Positions 1-8,818 are shown, counted from the stretch's first letter. The stretch is DNA of 64,000 nucleotides from Brevibacillus thermoruber 423 (GCF_000454065.1 NZ_KE695651.1:378258-442257); one strand, 5' to 3'. Notes: generated by a model not told the origin, from the sequence alone. Made by a program: numbers and translations.

Positions 1-812
1 AGTTGGACGGAAAAAAACGGGTGCACGCGTATCACGGCGGCATGAACAGCATGGAACGGATGCTGGTTCAGACGCAGTTTTTGCGCGGCGAACTGGATGT
101 GATCGTGGCGACCAACGCGTTTGGCATGGGAATCGACAAGGCCGATATCCGCTACGTGATCCACTACCACTTTCCCGCCAGCCTGGAAGCCTACGCCCAG
201 GAAATCGGACGGGTCGGCAGGGACGGGGCCCCCGGTTATGCTGCGCTGTATTATGTGGCGGAGGATCTCCACATCCACGCGCACATGCTGGAAAACGAGT
301 ACCCGACCGAAGAAGAGGTGGCCCGCTTTCTTCGCCTGCTGAACGGGGACGGTTCGCTGCCTGTAGAGATGCTCGCCGCAGCGGAGATCGGCGAGGACAT
401 GGCCCGCCTGCTGTTCTTTTACGCGGAACAGAGCGGCCTCTTGAAGGAAGTGGCCGTCACGCGCGAACAGTACCGCTACGTCCTGGCCGATGCGCCGCCG
501 GACGGCGAAGCGCTCCAGGTGCAGCGGATTTGGCAGGCCACGGAACGGACCAGGCGGCAAAAGCGGCAGAAGCTGTCGGACATGCTGCGCTGGCTGGAGG
601 GAAGCGGCTGTTTGCGCCGCGAGCTGAACCGGTACTTTGGCGAGGAGGATCAATCCTATTCCCTGGCATGCTGCTCCCGCTGCGGCCTGGAACGGTCCCC
701 CTATCTGGAGGATACACCCGCGGCTCCTCCGTCCCAGAGGGACACGATCTGGAATTTGCGGGAGGCGTTGGCACGGCTGCTGCCGAATCGTAAGGGAGGG
801 AAGGGGCCGTGA
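1..812 (+). CDS. recS: RecQ-family ATP-dependent DNA helicase, C-terminal part (RecS/YpbC-like)
   Basis: This gene runs in from the left edge, so the N-terminal helicase half (motifs I-III) is missing. What remains reads in frame 3 and contains helicase motif V (ATNAFGMGIDKADIRYVIHY) and motif VI (QEIGRVGRDG), typical of RecQ superfamily 2 helicases that unwind DNA 3' to 5'. After these comes a zinc-binding/winged-helix-like tail with paired cysteines (ACCSRCG) near the end. A RecQ-family gene directly followed by CPBP and LysM genes matches B. subtilis recS-ypbD-ypbE. Its TGA overlaps the GTG of the next gene (GTGA), so the three genes are translationally coupled. Family assignment is firm; RecS rather than RecQ rests on synteny. 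Confidence 0.9.
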   Translation, partial: LDGKKRVHAYHGGMNSMERMLVQTQFLRGELDVIVATNAFGMGIDKADIRYVIHYHFPASLEAYAQEIGRVGRDGAPGYAALYYVAEDLHIHAHMLENEYPTEEEVARFLRLLNGDGSLPVEMLAAAEIGEDMARLLFFYAEQSGLLKEVAVTREQYRYVLADAPPDGEALQVQRIWQATERTRRQKRQKLSDMLRWLEGSGCLRRELNRYFGEEDQSYSLACCSRCGLERSPYLEDTPAAPPSQRDTIWNLREALARLLPNRKGGKGP

Positions 813-1390
813 AGCGTCGATGGGAAGAACTCGATCCGGCCGCTCTGAGGCTCAACCTGTGGCTGACCCAGTTCATCGTGCTGGCGGTGGCCGCAATCGG
901 CAGCGGATTGGTGCACGGATGGGAAGGGACCCTGTCGCTGTTTGCGCTGCCGTCCCTGCCGGATCTGACGCGTGCAGGAGCCGTCGCGCTCGCCGTTGTC
1001 CTGGCCAGCATCCTGATGGACCGTTATCTGCCGCGCCGCTGGCAGGATGACGGCGACATCAACGAGCGGATTTTCCTCGGCCTTCCCTTTGGGACCACCG
1101 CCTTGCTGTGCGCGGCGATCGGGATCGGGGAAGAATGGCTGTTTCGCGGCGTGCTGCTTCCGCTCATCGGCAATGGATGGACAAGTCTGGTGTTTACCCT
1201 GGTCCACGTCCGGTACCTGCAGAAGCCGCTGCTTGCCGTCAGCGTCTTTTGCACAAGCTGGCTCCTGGGCTGGCTGTTTGAAACCGGCGGGCAGCTCGTC
1301 ACGCCGATGCTGGCCCACATGGTGATCGATTTGCTGCTGGCTCTCTACATTCAATACGGATTCGCAAGCGAGAGGAGGAATCAGGAGTGA
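809..1390 (+). CDS. ypbD: CPBP family intramembrane glutamic endopeptidase (YpbD-like)
   Basis: A 193-residue membrane protein of the CPBP (CAAX protease and bacteriocin-processing, Abi) family. The catalytic signatures are visible: EEWLFRG with E108, E109 and R113, FTLVH with F129 and H133, and a later His (AHM, H170). Hydrophobic stretches lie around residues 18-35, 57-70, 95-107, 142-157 and 172-180. The substrate is unknown. The start is a GTG that overlaps the recS stop and is preceded by a GGGAGGGAAGGGG ribosome-binding site. The stop again overlaps the next start. Position and size match B. subtilis YpbD. Confidence 0.88.
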   Translation: MKRRWEELDPAALRLNLWLTQFIVLAVAAIGSGLVHGWEGTLSLFALPSLPDLTRAGAVALAVVLASILMDRYLPRRWQDDGDINERIFLGLPFGTTALLCAAIGIGEEWLFRGVLLPLIGNGWTSLVFTLVHVRYLQKPLLAVSVFCTSWLLGWLFETGGQLVTPMLAHMVIDLLLALYIQYGFASERRNQE

Positions 1391-2172
1391 CAAAGGGGAG
1401 AAGCAAACGGAAGCCGGAGACGGTCCGGGTGCGGGCGGAAGTGTCAGTGCACGAACTGCCGCCGCGGCGGCTGCGCCACAAACGGGCGCGGCTGTCGTAC
1501 AAAACCGTTCTCGGCTCCGGCCTGGCCGTTTTCGGCACACTGTTTCTCACACTGGTCGTCGTGGAACTGTACCAGGCCCACCAAACACAGTCGGTGACGG
1601 CCCCCCTCGGCAAGAACGAGACAGCGCAGGAAGAGCGAGCCGCAGACGGGCAGGCGTCTGATTTCGCCCATGCGGACGGTTCGGCGGCTCCGCCTACTCC
1701 GCCCGCCGGCTCTACCGCTGTCGGCGGCGGAGAGGGACAACGGGCAGCGGCCACCACGAAAATCGCGAGCAGCGGTTCGCTTCCTGATGGATCGTCGAGC
1801 ACGGGAGCGAAGGCAGTCGCGGGCGCGGCGGCAGAGAAGCCGACCGCAGGGGCAGCGCCGCGTCCGAACGTGCCGCCGCAAAATCCGACTGCAGGCGGTG
1901 CGATGAATCCGAAGCCGGCCGCAGGAAACACAAACGGCGCCACCACCCCCGCCTCCTCTCAGCCGACTTCTTCTTCCGGCGCGGTCCCGGCCGCCAAGCC
2001 GGCGCCCAAGGTAAAGCGCCACGTCGTGCAAAAGGGGGACACGCTGTACAAGCTGTCCCGCCTCTATTACGGAAACAACGGAGGGGTCACCCGGATCGCG
2101 GGGTACAACGGGCTCAGCCCGGAGGCCCAGTTGAAAGCGGGAGACGTATTGACCATACCCCTGTCGCCGTGA
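1387..2172 (+). CDS. ypbE: Membrane-anchored LysM peptidoglycan-binding protein (YpbE-like)
   Basis: A 261-residue single-pass protein. A basic cytosolic N-terminus is followed by one membrane helix at about residues 34-56. A long low-complexity linker rich in Ala, Pro, Gly, Thr and Ser (about 70-210) follows, then one C-terminal LysM domain (about 212-258, starting RHVVQKGDTLYKLSRLYYG). The architecture indicates an extracytoplasmic protein that spans the wall and binds peptidoglycan. The GTG start overlaps the preceding TGA. The linker's GC-rich codons produce long open frames on the other strand, which I treat as shadows. Third gene of the recS-ypbD-ypbE operon. Confidence 0.88.
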   Translation: MTKGRSKRKPETVRVRAEVSVHELPPRRLRHKRARLSYKTVLGSGLAVFGTLFLTLVVVELYQAHQTQSVTAPLGKNETAQEERAADGQASDFAHADGSAAPPTPPAGSTAVGGGEGQRAAATTKIASSGSLPDGSSSTGAKAVAGAAAEKPTAGAAPRPNVPPQNPTAGGAMNPKPAAGNTNGATTPASSQPTSSSGAVPAAKPAPKVKRHVVQKGDTLYKLSRLYYGNNGGVTRIAGYNGLSPEAQLKAGDVLTIPLSP

Positions 2173-2232
2173 TGAGCCGGCAGTCAAACGGACAAGCTAA
2201 AGGAAAACGGACAGGCGGCAGGGGGCGATGGC

Positions 2233-3138
2233 ATGGTCTTTGACTCGATTATCATTGGCGGAGGAATTGCCGGCTTGCAGACGGCGATTCAGCTTTCCCG
2301 ATGCCTGCGAAAAGTCGCCGTGGTGGACGCCAACGGAGGCAGGTCAACTGCGGCCAAGGCGTACCGCAACATCCTCGGGTTTCCCGACGGCGTCAGCGGT
2401 AAAGCGCTGCGCGAGGCCGGACGAACACATGCTGTCCGTCTGGGTGTTCAACTGTTTTCCGACGAAGTGTCGGAGCTCTCCGAACGCGACGGACTCTTTT
2501 CCGCCCGGCTCCGTGTTGCCGGTTCCCATCTCCAGGGGCGTACGGTGGTGCTGGCGGCCGGGATCAGCGACCCGTTCCCGGACATTCCGGGAATCGGCGC
2601 GTGCCTCGGAAAATCGGTCTTCATCTGCCCCGACTGCGACGGGTACGAGACGGTCGGCCAGGCGACGGCGGTCATCGGAGCCGTTCCTCAAGCGGCGGAC
2701 ATGGCCGTCCAGCTCCGTTACTACACCGACCGCCTGACGGTGATAAACCACGCCGGATCGCCGATCGGGCCGCAGGAGGGCGAGACATTCCAATCGCTGT
2801 CGCTCGACGTGCTCAACGAACGGGTGGAGCGGTTTGACCACCAAAACGGAATGCTTACCGGCCTGGTCTTGTCCGGCGGCGACACGCTGTCCGTCTGCCG
2901 GGCCTTTCTCGCTTTTCCCGGCGCGCGCGTCAATACCGACCTGCTGCGTCCGTTTTCGGTCCGCTTCAACGAAAAGGGGCACGTCCTGGTCGATCCACGT
3001 ACCAAGGAAACCGACCACCGGAACATCTGGGCCGTGGGCGACGTTATTCCCCATTCCCAGCAGGTGGCGATCGCGATGGGAGATGGGGCGCAGGCCGCGA
3101 TCTGGATCCACAACCGCCTGCAGGAAAACGGCGAATAG
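2233..3138 (+). CDS. TrxB-like FAD-dependent oxidoreductase with CxxC
   Basis: A 301-residue flavoprotein of the thioredoxin-reductase fold. The N-terminal FAD motif is GGGIAG (about residues 8-13), a redox-active CPDCDG motif lies near residue 133, and a C-terminal FAD motif includes AVGDV. The second nucleotide-binding loop is unusual: where TrxB has GGGxSAxEEA the sequence reads GAVPQAADMA, and the HRRxxxR motif that reads the NADPH 2'-phosphate is replaced by INHAGSPIG. The electron donor may therefore not be NADPH. Start chosen at ATG 2233 behind GGCAGGGGGC rather than the out-of-frame ATG at 2228. It follows ypbE at 60 bp. Confidence 0.82.
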   Translation: MVFDSIIIGGGIAGLQTAIQLSRCLRKVAVVDANGGRSTAAKAYRNILGFPDGVSGKALREAGRTHAVRLGVQLFSDEVSELSERDGLFSARLRVAGSHLQGRTVVLAAGISDPFPDIPGIGACLGKSVFICPDCDGYETVGQATAVIGAVPQAADMAVQLRYYTDRLTVINHAGSPIGPQEGETFQSLSLDVLNERVERFDHQNGMLTGLVLSGGDTLSVCRAFLAFPGARVNTDLLRPFSVRFNEKGHVLVDPRTKETDHRNIWAVGDVIPHSQQVAIAMGDGAQAAIWIHNRLQENGE

Positions 3139-3246
3139 CATTTCACGGGACGGATCGCTTTTTTCTTTTTCGTGATCAGGCACAAGCAAACGCGGTCGTC
3201 CGTATGCTTTGATAGAATCAGGGCAGTGCGGAGGGACAAATGCGAG

Positions 3247-3714
3247 ATGACCGCCTACATAAGAGATTTGCTGCTGGGCCTGCTGGCATGGTGGTGCGGA
3301 AACGGCGCGTTCAGGCTGTTTCCCTCCACGCCGCTCCACCTCGATCGACAGGGGGACTGGATTGCCTTCTTGCTGTTCAAACCGGTCGAATTGGCATTGG
3401 CGGCGATGTTGTTTGTGCTGGGGTCGATCGCGTTGGGCGGACTGATCCGCGCCCATGCGGCCGAAGCCATCCGGCGAGGGTTTTCCGGCGGGGGCTGCTT
3501 GAACGCCGTGTTGTGCGTTTACGCTGGTTTCCTCGCGTACATTCAGTACGTCAAAATGCCGATGCCGACGGCCGTTTTCGGCGGAGCCGCGCTCTTGTGC
3601 CTGCTGGTTCGCATGCTGCGCAGGCGGGCGCTGCAGACGGAAATTATCGAGTTGACGAAAAGCACGCAGCAGCCCTCCCTGCCGGAGGCTTTCCCGGGAA
3701 AGCGCAGAATCTGA
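3247..3714 (+). CDS. Hypothetical four-helix membrane protein (YpbF position)
   Basis: A 155-residue protein with hydrophobic segments at about residues 5-20, 36-65, 82-100 and 104-120, and a basic cytosolic tail. I do not recognise a functional motif. It occupies the position of B. subtilis ypbF, between ypbE and the mecA paralogue ypbH, but family identity is not certain. The start at ATG 3247 has GGAGGG ten bases upstream; the ATG at 3240 lies in another frame and too close to that site. Confidence 0.6.
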   Translation: MTAYIRDLLLGLLAWWCGNGAFRLFPSTPLHLDRQGDWIAFLLFKPVELALAAMLFVLGSIALGGLIRAHAAEAIRRGFSGGGCLNAVLCVYAGFLAYIQYVKMPMPTAVFGGAALLCLLVRMLRRRALQTEIIELTKSTQQPSLPEAFPGKRRI

Positions 3715-3825
3715 CAGACCTTTACACAATCGGCTGTTCCGGCGCGTCCGGTCGACAGGATTTCCAAGCGCTCCTCCTTCCGCACACGCGGATGGACCCG
3801 AGCGCTATATTCTTGCTCGCAAATA

Positions 3826-3834
3826 TGTTATGAT
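3826..3834 (+). promoter_or_regulatory. Extended -10 promoter for mecA
   Basis: TGtTATGAT is an extended -10 element about 135 bases before the mecA start, with no good -35 at 17 bp. It would give a leader of roughly 128 nt. Based on the sequence only. Confidence 0.4.
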
Positions 3835-3969
3835 AGAGCCAGTCCCGCTTTTTCGCGACGATGTGAAAAATGGTGGATGGCCGTGGGGTATTCGTCGGAA
3901 AATGCGGAGAACTCTTACAGGCTCTGGTTCATACTTTGTAGTACGACTGGATGGCGAGGAGGGACAGTC

Positions 3970-4572
3970 ATGCGTGTTGAACGCCTTGGTCAAGACAAGA
4001 TACGGATCTTCCTAACGTTTGACGATCTGTCGGAGCGAGGAATTGAAAAAGAAGACATGTGGCGTGACATTCCGAAGGTACATGAACTGTTCAACGACAT
4101 GATGGAACAGGCCTACCACGAGCTGGGCTTTGAAGTGTCCGGGCCTGTCGCCGTTGAAGTGTTTGCCTTGCCAGCACAGGGAATGGTCGTAATCGTAACG
4201 CGCGGCAAAACAGGCTCAAAGGTGGAAAAGGAAGAGGAAGAGTACGAGGATGATGATGTATATGAACTGGAGGTCACTCTGGAAGAGAGTGAACTCGTGA
4301 TCTATTCCTTCCGCGACTTTGAGCATCTGGTTGAAGCAGCTCATCGCATAAACTCTATGCTGACCAACGGAGGAGCCGCTTATTTTTACCAGGGCAAATA
4401 CTACCTTGTTCTGGAGGAGCTCGATTTGGATCAGGAGCGGTACCAGAAGCTGATTGCGATCCTCTCTGAATACGGAGAAGCGACGCCGACTACCGTTTAC
4501 GTCCTGGAGGAATACGGCAAGGTTGTCGTTGCTGACGACGCTGTCAAGGAGATTTGCAGACATTTTCGGTAA
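3970..4572 (+). CDS. mecA: Adaptor protein MecA (MecA/YpbH family)
   Basis: A 200-residue adaptor of the MecA family, which delivers substrates such as ComK to the ClpCP protease. The N-terminal substrate-binding domain starts MRVERLGQDKIRIFLTFDDL. A charged Glu/Asp-rich linker (about residues 85-100, EKEEEEYEDDD) leads to a C-terminal ClpC-binding domain (about 100-200). Length fits B. subtilis MecA (218) and YpbH (194). Synteny just before the glutamate dehydrogenase gene points to the YpbH (MecB) locus. Start at ATG 3970 behind GAGGAGGGACA. Confidence 0.9.
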   Translation: MRVERLGQDKIRIFLTFDDLSERGIEKEDMWRDIPKVHELFNDMMEQAYHELGFEVSGPVAVEVFALPAQGMVVIVTRGKTGSKVEKEEEEYEDDDVYELEVTLEESELVIYSFRDFEHLVEAAHRINSMLTNGGAAYFYQGKYYLVLEELDLDQERYQKLIAILSEYGEATPTTVYVLEEYGKVVVADDAVKEICRHFR

Positions 4573-4605
4573 CATGTCTTGCAGACAATTCCTGTACAAT
4601 AAAAC

Positions 4606-4632
4606 AGCACCTAGCTGCTGCTAGGTGCTTTT
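4606..4632. terminator. Rho-independent terminator between convergent genes
   Basis: A 9-bp perfect stem (4606-4614 with 4621-4629, arms AGCACCTAG/CTAGGTGCT) with a six-base loop, followed by TTT. It sits between the convergent mecA and PIG-L genes and has A-rich sequence on its left, so it can serve both strands. Confidence 0.8.
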
Positions 4633-4639
4633 GCTGTGT

Positions 4640-5386
4640 TTACAGCCCGGCGAACAGGTCGCTCTCCTTACCCGCGCTGTCGGGCGCGTACCCCTTGAGG
4701 TTGTGCCAGACGAGAATGAAGTGATTCACGGTGCGGACGTTCTTGAGGCGGCCGGCCAGCACGCCCGGGAAGACACGCTCCACGGACATGTGCTGGGTCC
4801 GGTGAGCCGCAAGCGCCCGGGCCACCTGCGGGGCGTACTCCGGCGCGCTGATTTCCGTCGTGATCGCTTCGTACGGATCCATGTAGGGAGGCGCGAACAT
4901 ACCGACGTGTTCGCCCGACGCGTGCGTCACATGGTACAGCTTGCGCACCGAAGAGCCGGGGGGAAGCTGCTTGACGGCCCGCGTCGTCGCTTCGGAAATG
5001 GCCTGGTGGTCCGGATGGCCGGAGATGCCGTGCGGCGCGAACGTCACCACGACCTGCGGCTGATAGGTGGCGATGGCGGCCTGGATGCGGCCGATCAGTT
5101 CGTCTGTCGGCACGGAGGAAAGCCGCTTGTCGGCGTAGTCCAGGAAAAGCAGGTTGTCGATGCCCAGGATCGCCGACGCCTCACGCAGTTCCCGCTCCCT
5201 GTAGAGCGGCAGTTCGGCAGGTGTGCACAGCGGCGGATCTCCCGCCTTGCCTGCCTCTCCGCGGGTGGCGCACACCAGGGAAATGGTTGTGTCCGGCTGC
5301 TGCGCGTACCTGCAAATCGTCACTCCGGACGTGAACGTCTCATCATCCGGATGGGCAAACACAAACAGGACATGTTTTTGTTCCAT
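4640..5386 (-). CDS. PIG-L family deacetylase (BshB2-like)
   Basis: A 248-residue zinc-dependent N-acetylglucosamine deacetylase of the PIG-L/LmbE family. The signature AHPDDE (H12, D14, D15) supplies the metal ligands and catalytic Asp, and a second HPDH motif (H124-H127) completes the site. Bacillithiol biosynthesis uses such enzymes (BshB1, BshB2) to deacetylate GlcNAc-malate, and the VCATRGEAGK stretch resembles BshB2. BshB1 normally sits beside mgsA further downstream, so this is more likely the second paralogue. Start at the ATG complementary to 5384-5386, preceded by GGAGGGG; a longer upstream frame has no such site. Confidence 0.8.
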   Translation of the reverse strand: MEQKHVLFVFAHPDDETFTSGVTICRYAQQPDTTISLVCATRGEAGKAGDPPLCTPAELPLYRERELREASAILGIDNLLFLDYADKRLSSVPTDELIGRIQAAIATYQPQVVVTFAPHGISGHPDHQAISEATTRAVKQLPPGSSVRKLYHVTHASGEHVGMFAPPYMDPYEAITTEISAPEYAPQVARALAAHRTQHMSVERVFPGVLAGRLKNVRTVNHFILVWHNLKGYAPDSAGKESDLFAGL

Positions 5387-5612
5387 AACAACCCCTCCGT
5401 CTGTCAGCGTGCTGCTCTGCCGTCTATTATCGCACAACCCAGACGATTTGACATGCGCGCGGGTGTACGGCAGGGTAATATCCTTTCGTTTCGGGCACGC
5501 TAACCGTACTGCTCCGCATATGATGCGCCTCTTGGCGGGGAACGATGCGGGCCTCGCCGCGACAGGAGGAACGCCTGTAACGCCTTTTCGGAGACAAATG
5601 GGAATTTTCATC

Positions 5613-5641
5613 TTCTCATCCCTGATACAAGCGTGTATACT
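5613..5641 (+). promoter_or_regulatory. Candidate sigma-A promoter for gudB
   Basis: TTCTCA (5613-5618), a 17-bp spacer and TATACT (5636-5641), 43 bases before the glutamate dehydrogenase start. The -35 is weak. The rest of the 5387-5683 intergenic region between the divergent genes shows no gene I can support. Confidence 0.45.
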
Positions 5642-5683
5642 AAACGATGGGTTTACCGACAACTATTTTGAGGTGAATATGTA

Positions 5684-6976
5684 ATGGGTAATCAAGAAAT
5701 GGTAACCGAAAACACCCAAGGGAAAGAACAAAAGCAGGAGAGCATGAACTTGCTGCAATCTACCCAGACGGTGATCAAGGAAGCACTGGAGAAACTAGGT
5801 TACCAGGAATCGATGTATGAACTCCTGAAGGAGCCGCTGCGCGTCCTGACCGTACGCATCCCGGTCCGCATGGATAACGGGGAGGTAAAGGTGTTCACAG
5901 GCTATCGTGCCCAGCACAACGACGCAGTTGGACCGACCAAGGGGGGCATCCGTTTCCACCCGGACGTTACAGAGGATGAAGTTAAAGCGCTTTCTATTTG
6001 GATGAGTTTGAAAGCCGGCATCGTCGACCTGCCGTACGGCGGCGGGAAAGGCGGAATCATCTGCGATCCTCGTGAAATGTCTTTCCGCGAGCTGGAGCGC
6101 CTCAGCCGCGGTTACGTTCGTGCGGTCAGCCAAATCGTGGGACCGACGAAAGATATTCCGGCACCAGACGTCTTCACCAACTCTCAAATCATGGCCTGGA
6201 TGATGGACGAGTACAGCCGCATCCGCGAGTTCGACTCGCCTGGATTCATCACGGGCAAGCCGATCGCGCTGGGCGGTTCGCACGGACGCGAAACGGCGAC
6301 GGCCAAAGGTGTAACCATCTGCATCCGCGAAGCGGCCAAACGCCGCGGCATCGACTTGAAAGGGGCGCGCGTGGTCGTGCAGGGCTTCGGCAACGCCGGC
6401 AGCTACCTGTCCAAGTTCATGCACGATGCGGGTGCGAAAGTAGTCGGCATCTCCGACGCTTACGGTGCCCTGTACGATCCGAACGGGTTGGACATCGATT
6501 ACCTGCTGGACCGCCGCGATTCGTTCGGTACGGTTACCAAGTTGTTTACCAATACGATTACCAATAAAGAACTGCTTGAGCTGGATTGCGACATTCTCGT
6601 TCCGGCTGCGATCGAAAACCAGATCACTGCCGCCAACGCTCACAACATCAAAGCCAAAATCGTGGTGGAGGCAGCCAACGGCCCGACCACGCTTGAAGCG
6701 ACCAAAATCCTCACCGAACGCGGCATCCTGCTGGTACCCGACGTACTGGCAAGCGCCGGTGGTGTAACCGTCTCCTACTTCGAGTGGGTACAGAACAACC
6801 AGGGCTACTACTGGTCCGAAGAAGAAGTGCAGGAGAAACTGGAAAAAGTGATGGTAAAAGCGTTCGAGAACGTGTACTCGCTGGCCCAAACGCGCCGCGT
6901 CGACATGCGCCTGGCCGCCTACATGGTGGGCGTGCGCAAGATGGCCGAAGCGTCCCGCTTCCGCGGCTGGGTGTAA
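5684..6976 (+). CDS. gudB: NAD-specific glutamate dehydrogenase
   Basis: A 430-residue hexameric-type glutamate dehydrogenase that deaminates glutamate to 2-oxoglutarate and ammonia. Visible signatures are the substrate-pocket glycine-rich motif PYGGGKGGI (about residues 119-127) with its catalytic lysine, the IPAPDV motif, and the Rossmann motif VVQGFGNAG. The 3-residue duplication (VKAVKA) that inactivates GudB in laboratory B. subtilis 168 is absent: the sequence reads EDEVKALSIW, so the enzyme should be active. Start at ATG 5684 with GAGGTGA upstream. The gene stands alone, with a strong terminator behind it. Confidence 0.95.
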   Translation: MGNQEMVTENTQGKEQKQESMNLLQSTQTVIKEALEKLGYQESMYELLKEPLRVLTVRIPVRMDNGEVKVFTGYRAQHNDAVGPTKGGIRFHPDVTEDEVKALSIWMSLKAGIVDLPYGGGKGGIICDPREMSFRELERLSRGYVRAVSQIVGPTKDIPAPDVFTNSQIMAWMMDEYSRIREFDSPGFITGKPIALGGSHGRETATAKGVTICIREAAKRRGIDLKGARVVVQGFGNAGSYLSKFMHDAGAKVVGISDAYGALYDPNGLDIDYLLDRRDSFGTVTKLFTNTITNKELLELDCDILVPAAIENQITAANAHNIKAKIVVEAANGPTTLEATKILTERGILLVPDVLASAGGVTVSYFEWVQNNQGYYWSEEEVQEKLEKVMVKAFENVYSLAQTRRVDMRLAAYMVGVRKMAEASRFRGWV

Positions 6977-7010
6977 GGCAATCCTTGTTCAAACGCATTT
7001 GACATGAACA

Positions 7011-7044
7011 AAACCTCCTTGGTCAGACCAAGGAGGTTTTTTCT
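7011..7044. terminator. Strong bidirectional terminator gudB/ansA
   Basis: A 13-bp perfect inverted repeat (7011-7023 with 7027-7039, arms AAACCTCCTTGGT/ACCAAGGAGGTTT) with a three-base loop, T-run on the right and A-run on the left. It separates convergent gudB and asparaginase genes. Confidence 0.92.
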
Positions 7045-7087
7045 TGCAGTGCCGTTTTTAACGGTGACCGCCTTCGGAAGTTGCTGT

Positions 7088-8056
7088 TTACTGCTCGAAC
7101 AAGCGCTGCAGTTCGCCGAAATCGCGCGTCTGCTGCAGCACCACCATCAGCTTGATGCGGGCTTTCTGGCCGTTCAGGCCGTTGGAAAAGACGATGCCCA
7201 GCTCTTTCAGTTGGCGGCCGCCTCCCTCGTAGTCGTACACGTCCTGCACCTGGCCGTTGTAACAGCGGGACACCAGGACGATCGGCACGCCTTTGTCCAG
7301 GAGCTGGCGCAGCACCGGCACGACGGCCGGGGGCAGGTTGCCCAGGCCGAACGCCTCCACCACCAGGCCGTCCACCGGCTGCTCCAAAAGAAAGCCCAGC
7401 CAGTTCGGGTCCATCCCGGCGACCGCTTTGATCAGCGGCACGTTGGCATCGGCATGCTCGATCGCATAGTGCTCGCGAACCAGGGGAGCATGGTGGTAGT
7501 TGACGCTTTTTTTGGAGATGGTGCCGATCGGGCCGTACGCCGGCGACTGGAACGTGGCCACGTTGCTGGTATGCGTTTTGGTCACGTGGCGGGCGGCATG
7601 GATTTCGTCGTTAAATACGACCAGAACGCCCTTGTCGCGGCTTTGCGGATCAGCCGCCACACGCACGGAGGAAATCAGGTTGACCGGGCCGTCTGCGCCC
7701 AGCTCGTTGCTGCTTCGCATGGCGCCGGTCACCACGACGGGTACCGTCACCGGCAGGGTGATGTCGAGGAAGTAGGCCGTTTCTTCCAAGGTGTCGGTAC
7801 CGTGCGTCACGACCACGCCGTCGTAGCCGTGTTGGTTCAGCTCCTGTTCGATAAAGAGACGCAGTTGGTTCATTACGGCGGGCGTGATGTGGGGACTTGG
7901 CAAATTCAAAAAGTTGACCATCGTCACGTCTGCATACCGCTGCAAAAAGGGCAGAATTCTCTCCACGGCCTGATCGTCCAGCGGCTTGACGCGCTCGGAC
8001 GCGTCGACGGACATGGCGATGGTGCCGCCTGTATTGATCACAAGAATCTTTTTCAT
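7088..8056 (-). CDS. ansA: L-asparaginase
   Basis: A 322-residue type I-like asparaginase that hydrolyses asparagine to aspartate and ammonia. Both catalytic threonine motifs are present: NTGGTIAM near the N-terminus and THGTDTLEETA near residue 90. A GAMRSSNELGADGP stretch follows, also typical of the family. No signal peptide, so cytosolic. Start placed at the ATG complementary to 8054-8056, with AGGAGAG eight bases upstream, which begins MKKILVINTGGT; an in-frame ATG ten codons earlier is less well supported. It lies next to glutamate dehydrogenase, which suits amino-acid catabolism, but on the opposite strand. Confidence 0.93.
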   Translation of the reverse strand: MKKILVINTGGTIAMSVDASERVKPLDDQAVERILPFLQRYADVTMVNFLNLPSPHITPAVMNQLRLFIEQELNQHGYDGVVVTHGTDTLEETAYFLDITLPVTVPVVVTGAMRSSNELGADGPVNLISSVRVAADPQSRDKGVLVVFNDEIHAARHVTKTHTSNVATFQSPAYGPIGTISKKSVNYHHAPLVREHYAIEHADANVPLIKAVAGMDPNWLGFLLEQPVDGLVVEAFGLGNLPPAVVPVLRQLLDKGVPIVLVSRCYNGQVQDVYDYEGGGRQLKELGIVFSNGLNGQKARIKLMVVLQQTRDFGELQRLFEQ

Positions 8057-8100
8057 GGTGCCGTCTCTCCTGTAGCGGGTTTTCAATCAAGCAGTATTCA

Positions 8101-8109
8101 TGGTACGAT
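8101..8109 (+). promoter_or_regulatory. Candidate extended -10 promoter for prsW
   Basis: TGgTACGAT 35 bases before the prsW start, in the divergent ansA/prsW spacer. A possible weak -35 (TTTCAA, 8081-8086) lies 17 bp upstream. Confidence 0.4.
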
Positions 8110-8143
8110 GAGTGTTAGTCTTGTGTAAAGGAGCAATACGCAG

Positions 8144-8818
8144 ATGATTGCTGTCATCGGAGCGGCCATTGCCCCCGGTATTGCCATTTTAAGTTATTTT
8201 TACCTGCGCGACAATCTTCAGCCGGAGCCCGTCTCGATGGTCATCCGGACATTTATTTTTGGCGTTCTGCTCGTGTTCCCGGTGATGGTCCTGCAATACA
8301 TCATGCAGACGGAGTGGAACTGGCGGAGCGAATTCGTCGCCGGCGTGGTGCAGTCCGCGGTGGTGGAAGAGTTTTTCAAATGGATGGTCGTCTATTTTAC
8401 CGCATACAAGCATGTGGAGTTTGACGAGCCGTACGACGGCATCGTATACGCAGTGGCGGTCTCGCTGGGCTTCGCCACGCTGGAAAACCTGTTCTACCTC
8501 GTCATCAACGGGGTGGACATCGCGTTGTGGCGCGCGCTTTTGCCCGTGTCGAGCCACGCGCTCTTCGCCGTCTGGATGGGGTACTATCTCGGCCGGGCGA
8601 AATTTTCCGGCCAGGCGGGCAAAGAAGTCAGGTACCTGTGGATCTCGGTGGGACTGCCGATCGGGCTTCACGCAGTCTACAACGCCATTTTTCTCGCCAC
8701 CCAGCACTGGCTGTTGCTCATCGTTCCGTTCATGGCGGTCCTGTGGTGGCAGGGCCTGAAAAAAGTGCAGCGCGCCCACGATTTCGGTTCTAAAACGCTC
8801 ACCTCCCGTCCACACTAG
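8144..8818 (+). CDS. prsW: PrsW family intramembrane metalloprotease
   Basis: A 224-residue polytopic membrane protein. PrsW makes the site-1 cut in the anti-sigma factor RsiW in B. subtilis, releasing sigma-W in response to envelope stress. The conserved glutamate pair is visible in VVEEFFKWMVVYF (about residues 68-80), with further family motifs GFATLEN (about 111) and SSHALFAVWMGYYLG (about 137-151). Length fits B. subtilis PrsW (218). RBS is AAAGGAG thirteen bases ahead of ATG 8144. An ECF sigma/anti-sigma pair lies 42 kb away in the same window; a functional link is only a possibility. Confidence 0.9.
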   Translation: MIAVIGAAIAPGIAILSYFYLRDNLQPEPVSMVIRTFIFGVLLVFPVMVLQYIMQTEWNWRSEFVAGVVQSAVVEEFFKWMVVYFTAYKHVEFDEPYDGIVYAVAVSLGFATLENLFYLVINGVDIALWRALLPVSSHALFAVWMGYYLGRAKFSGQAGKEVRYLWISVGLPIGLHAVYNAIFLATQHWLLLIVPFMAVLWWQGLKKVQRAHDFGSKTLTSRPH

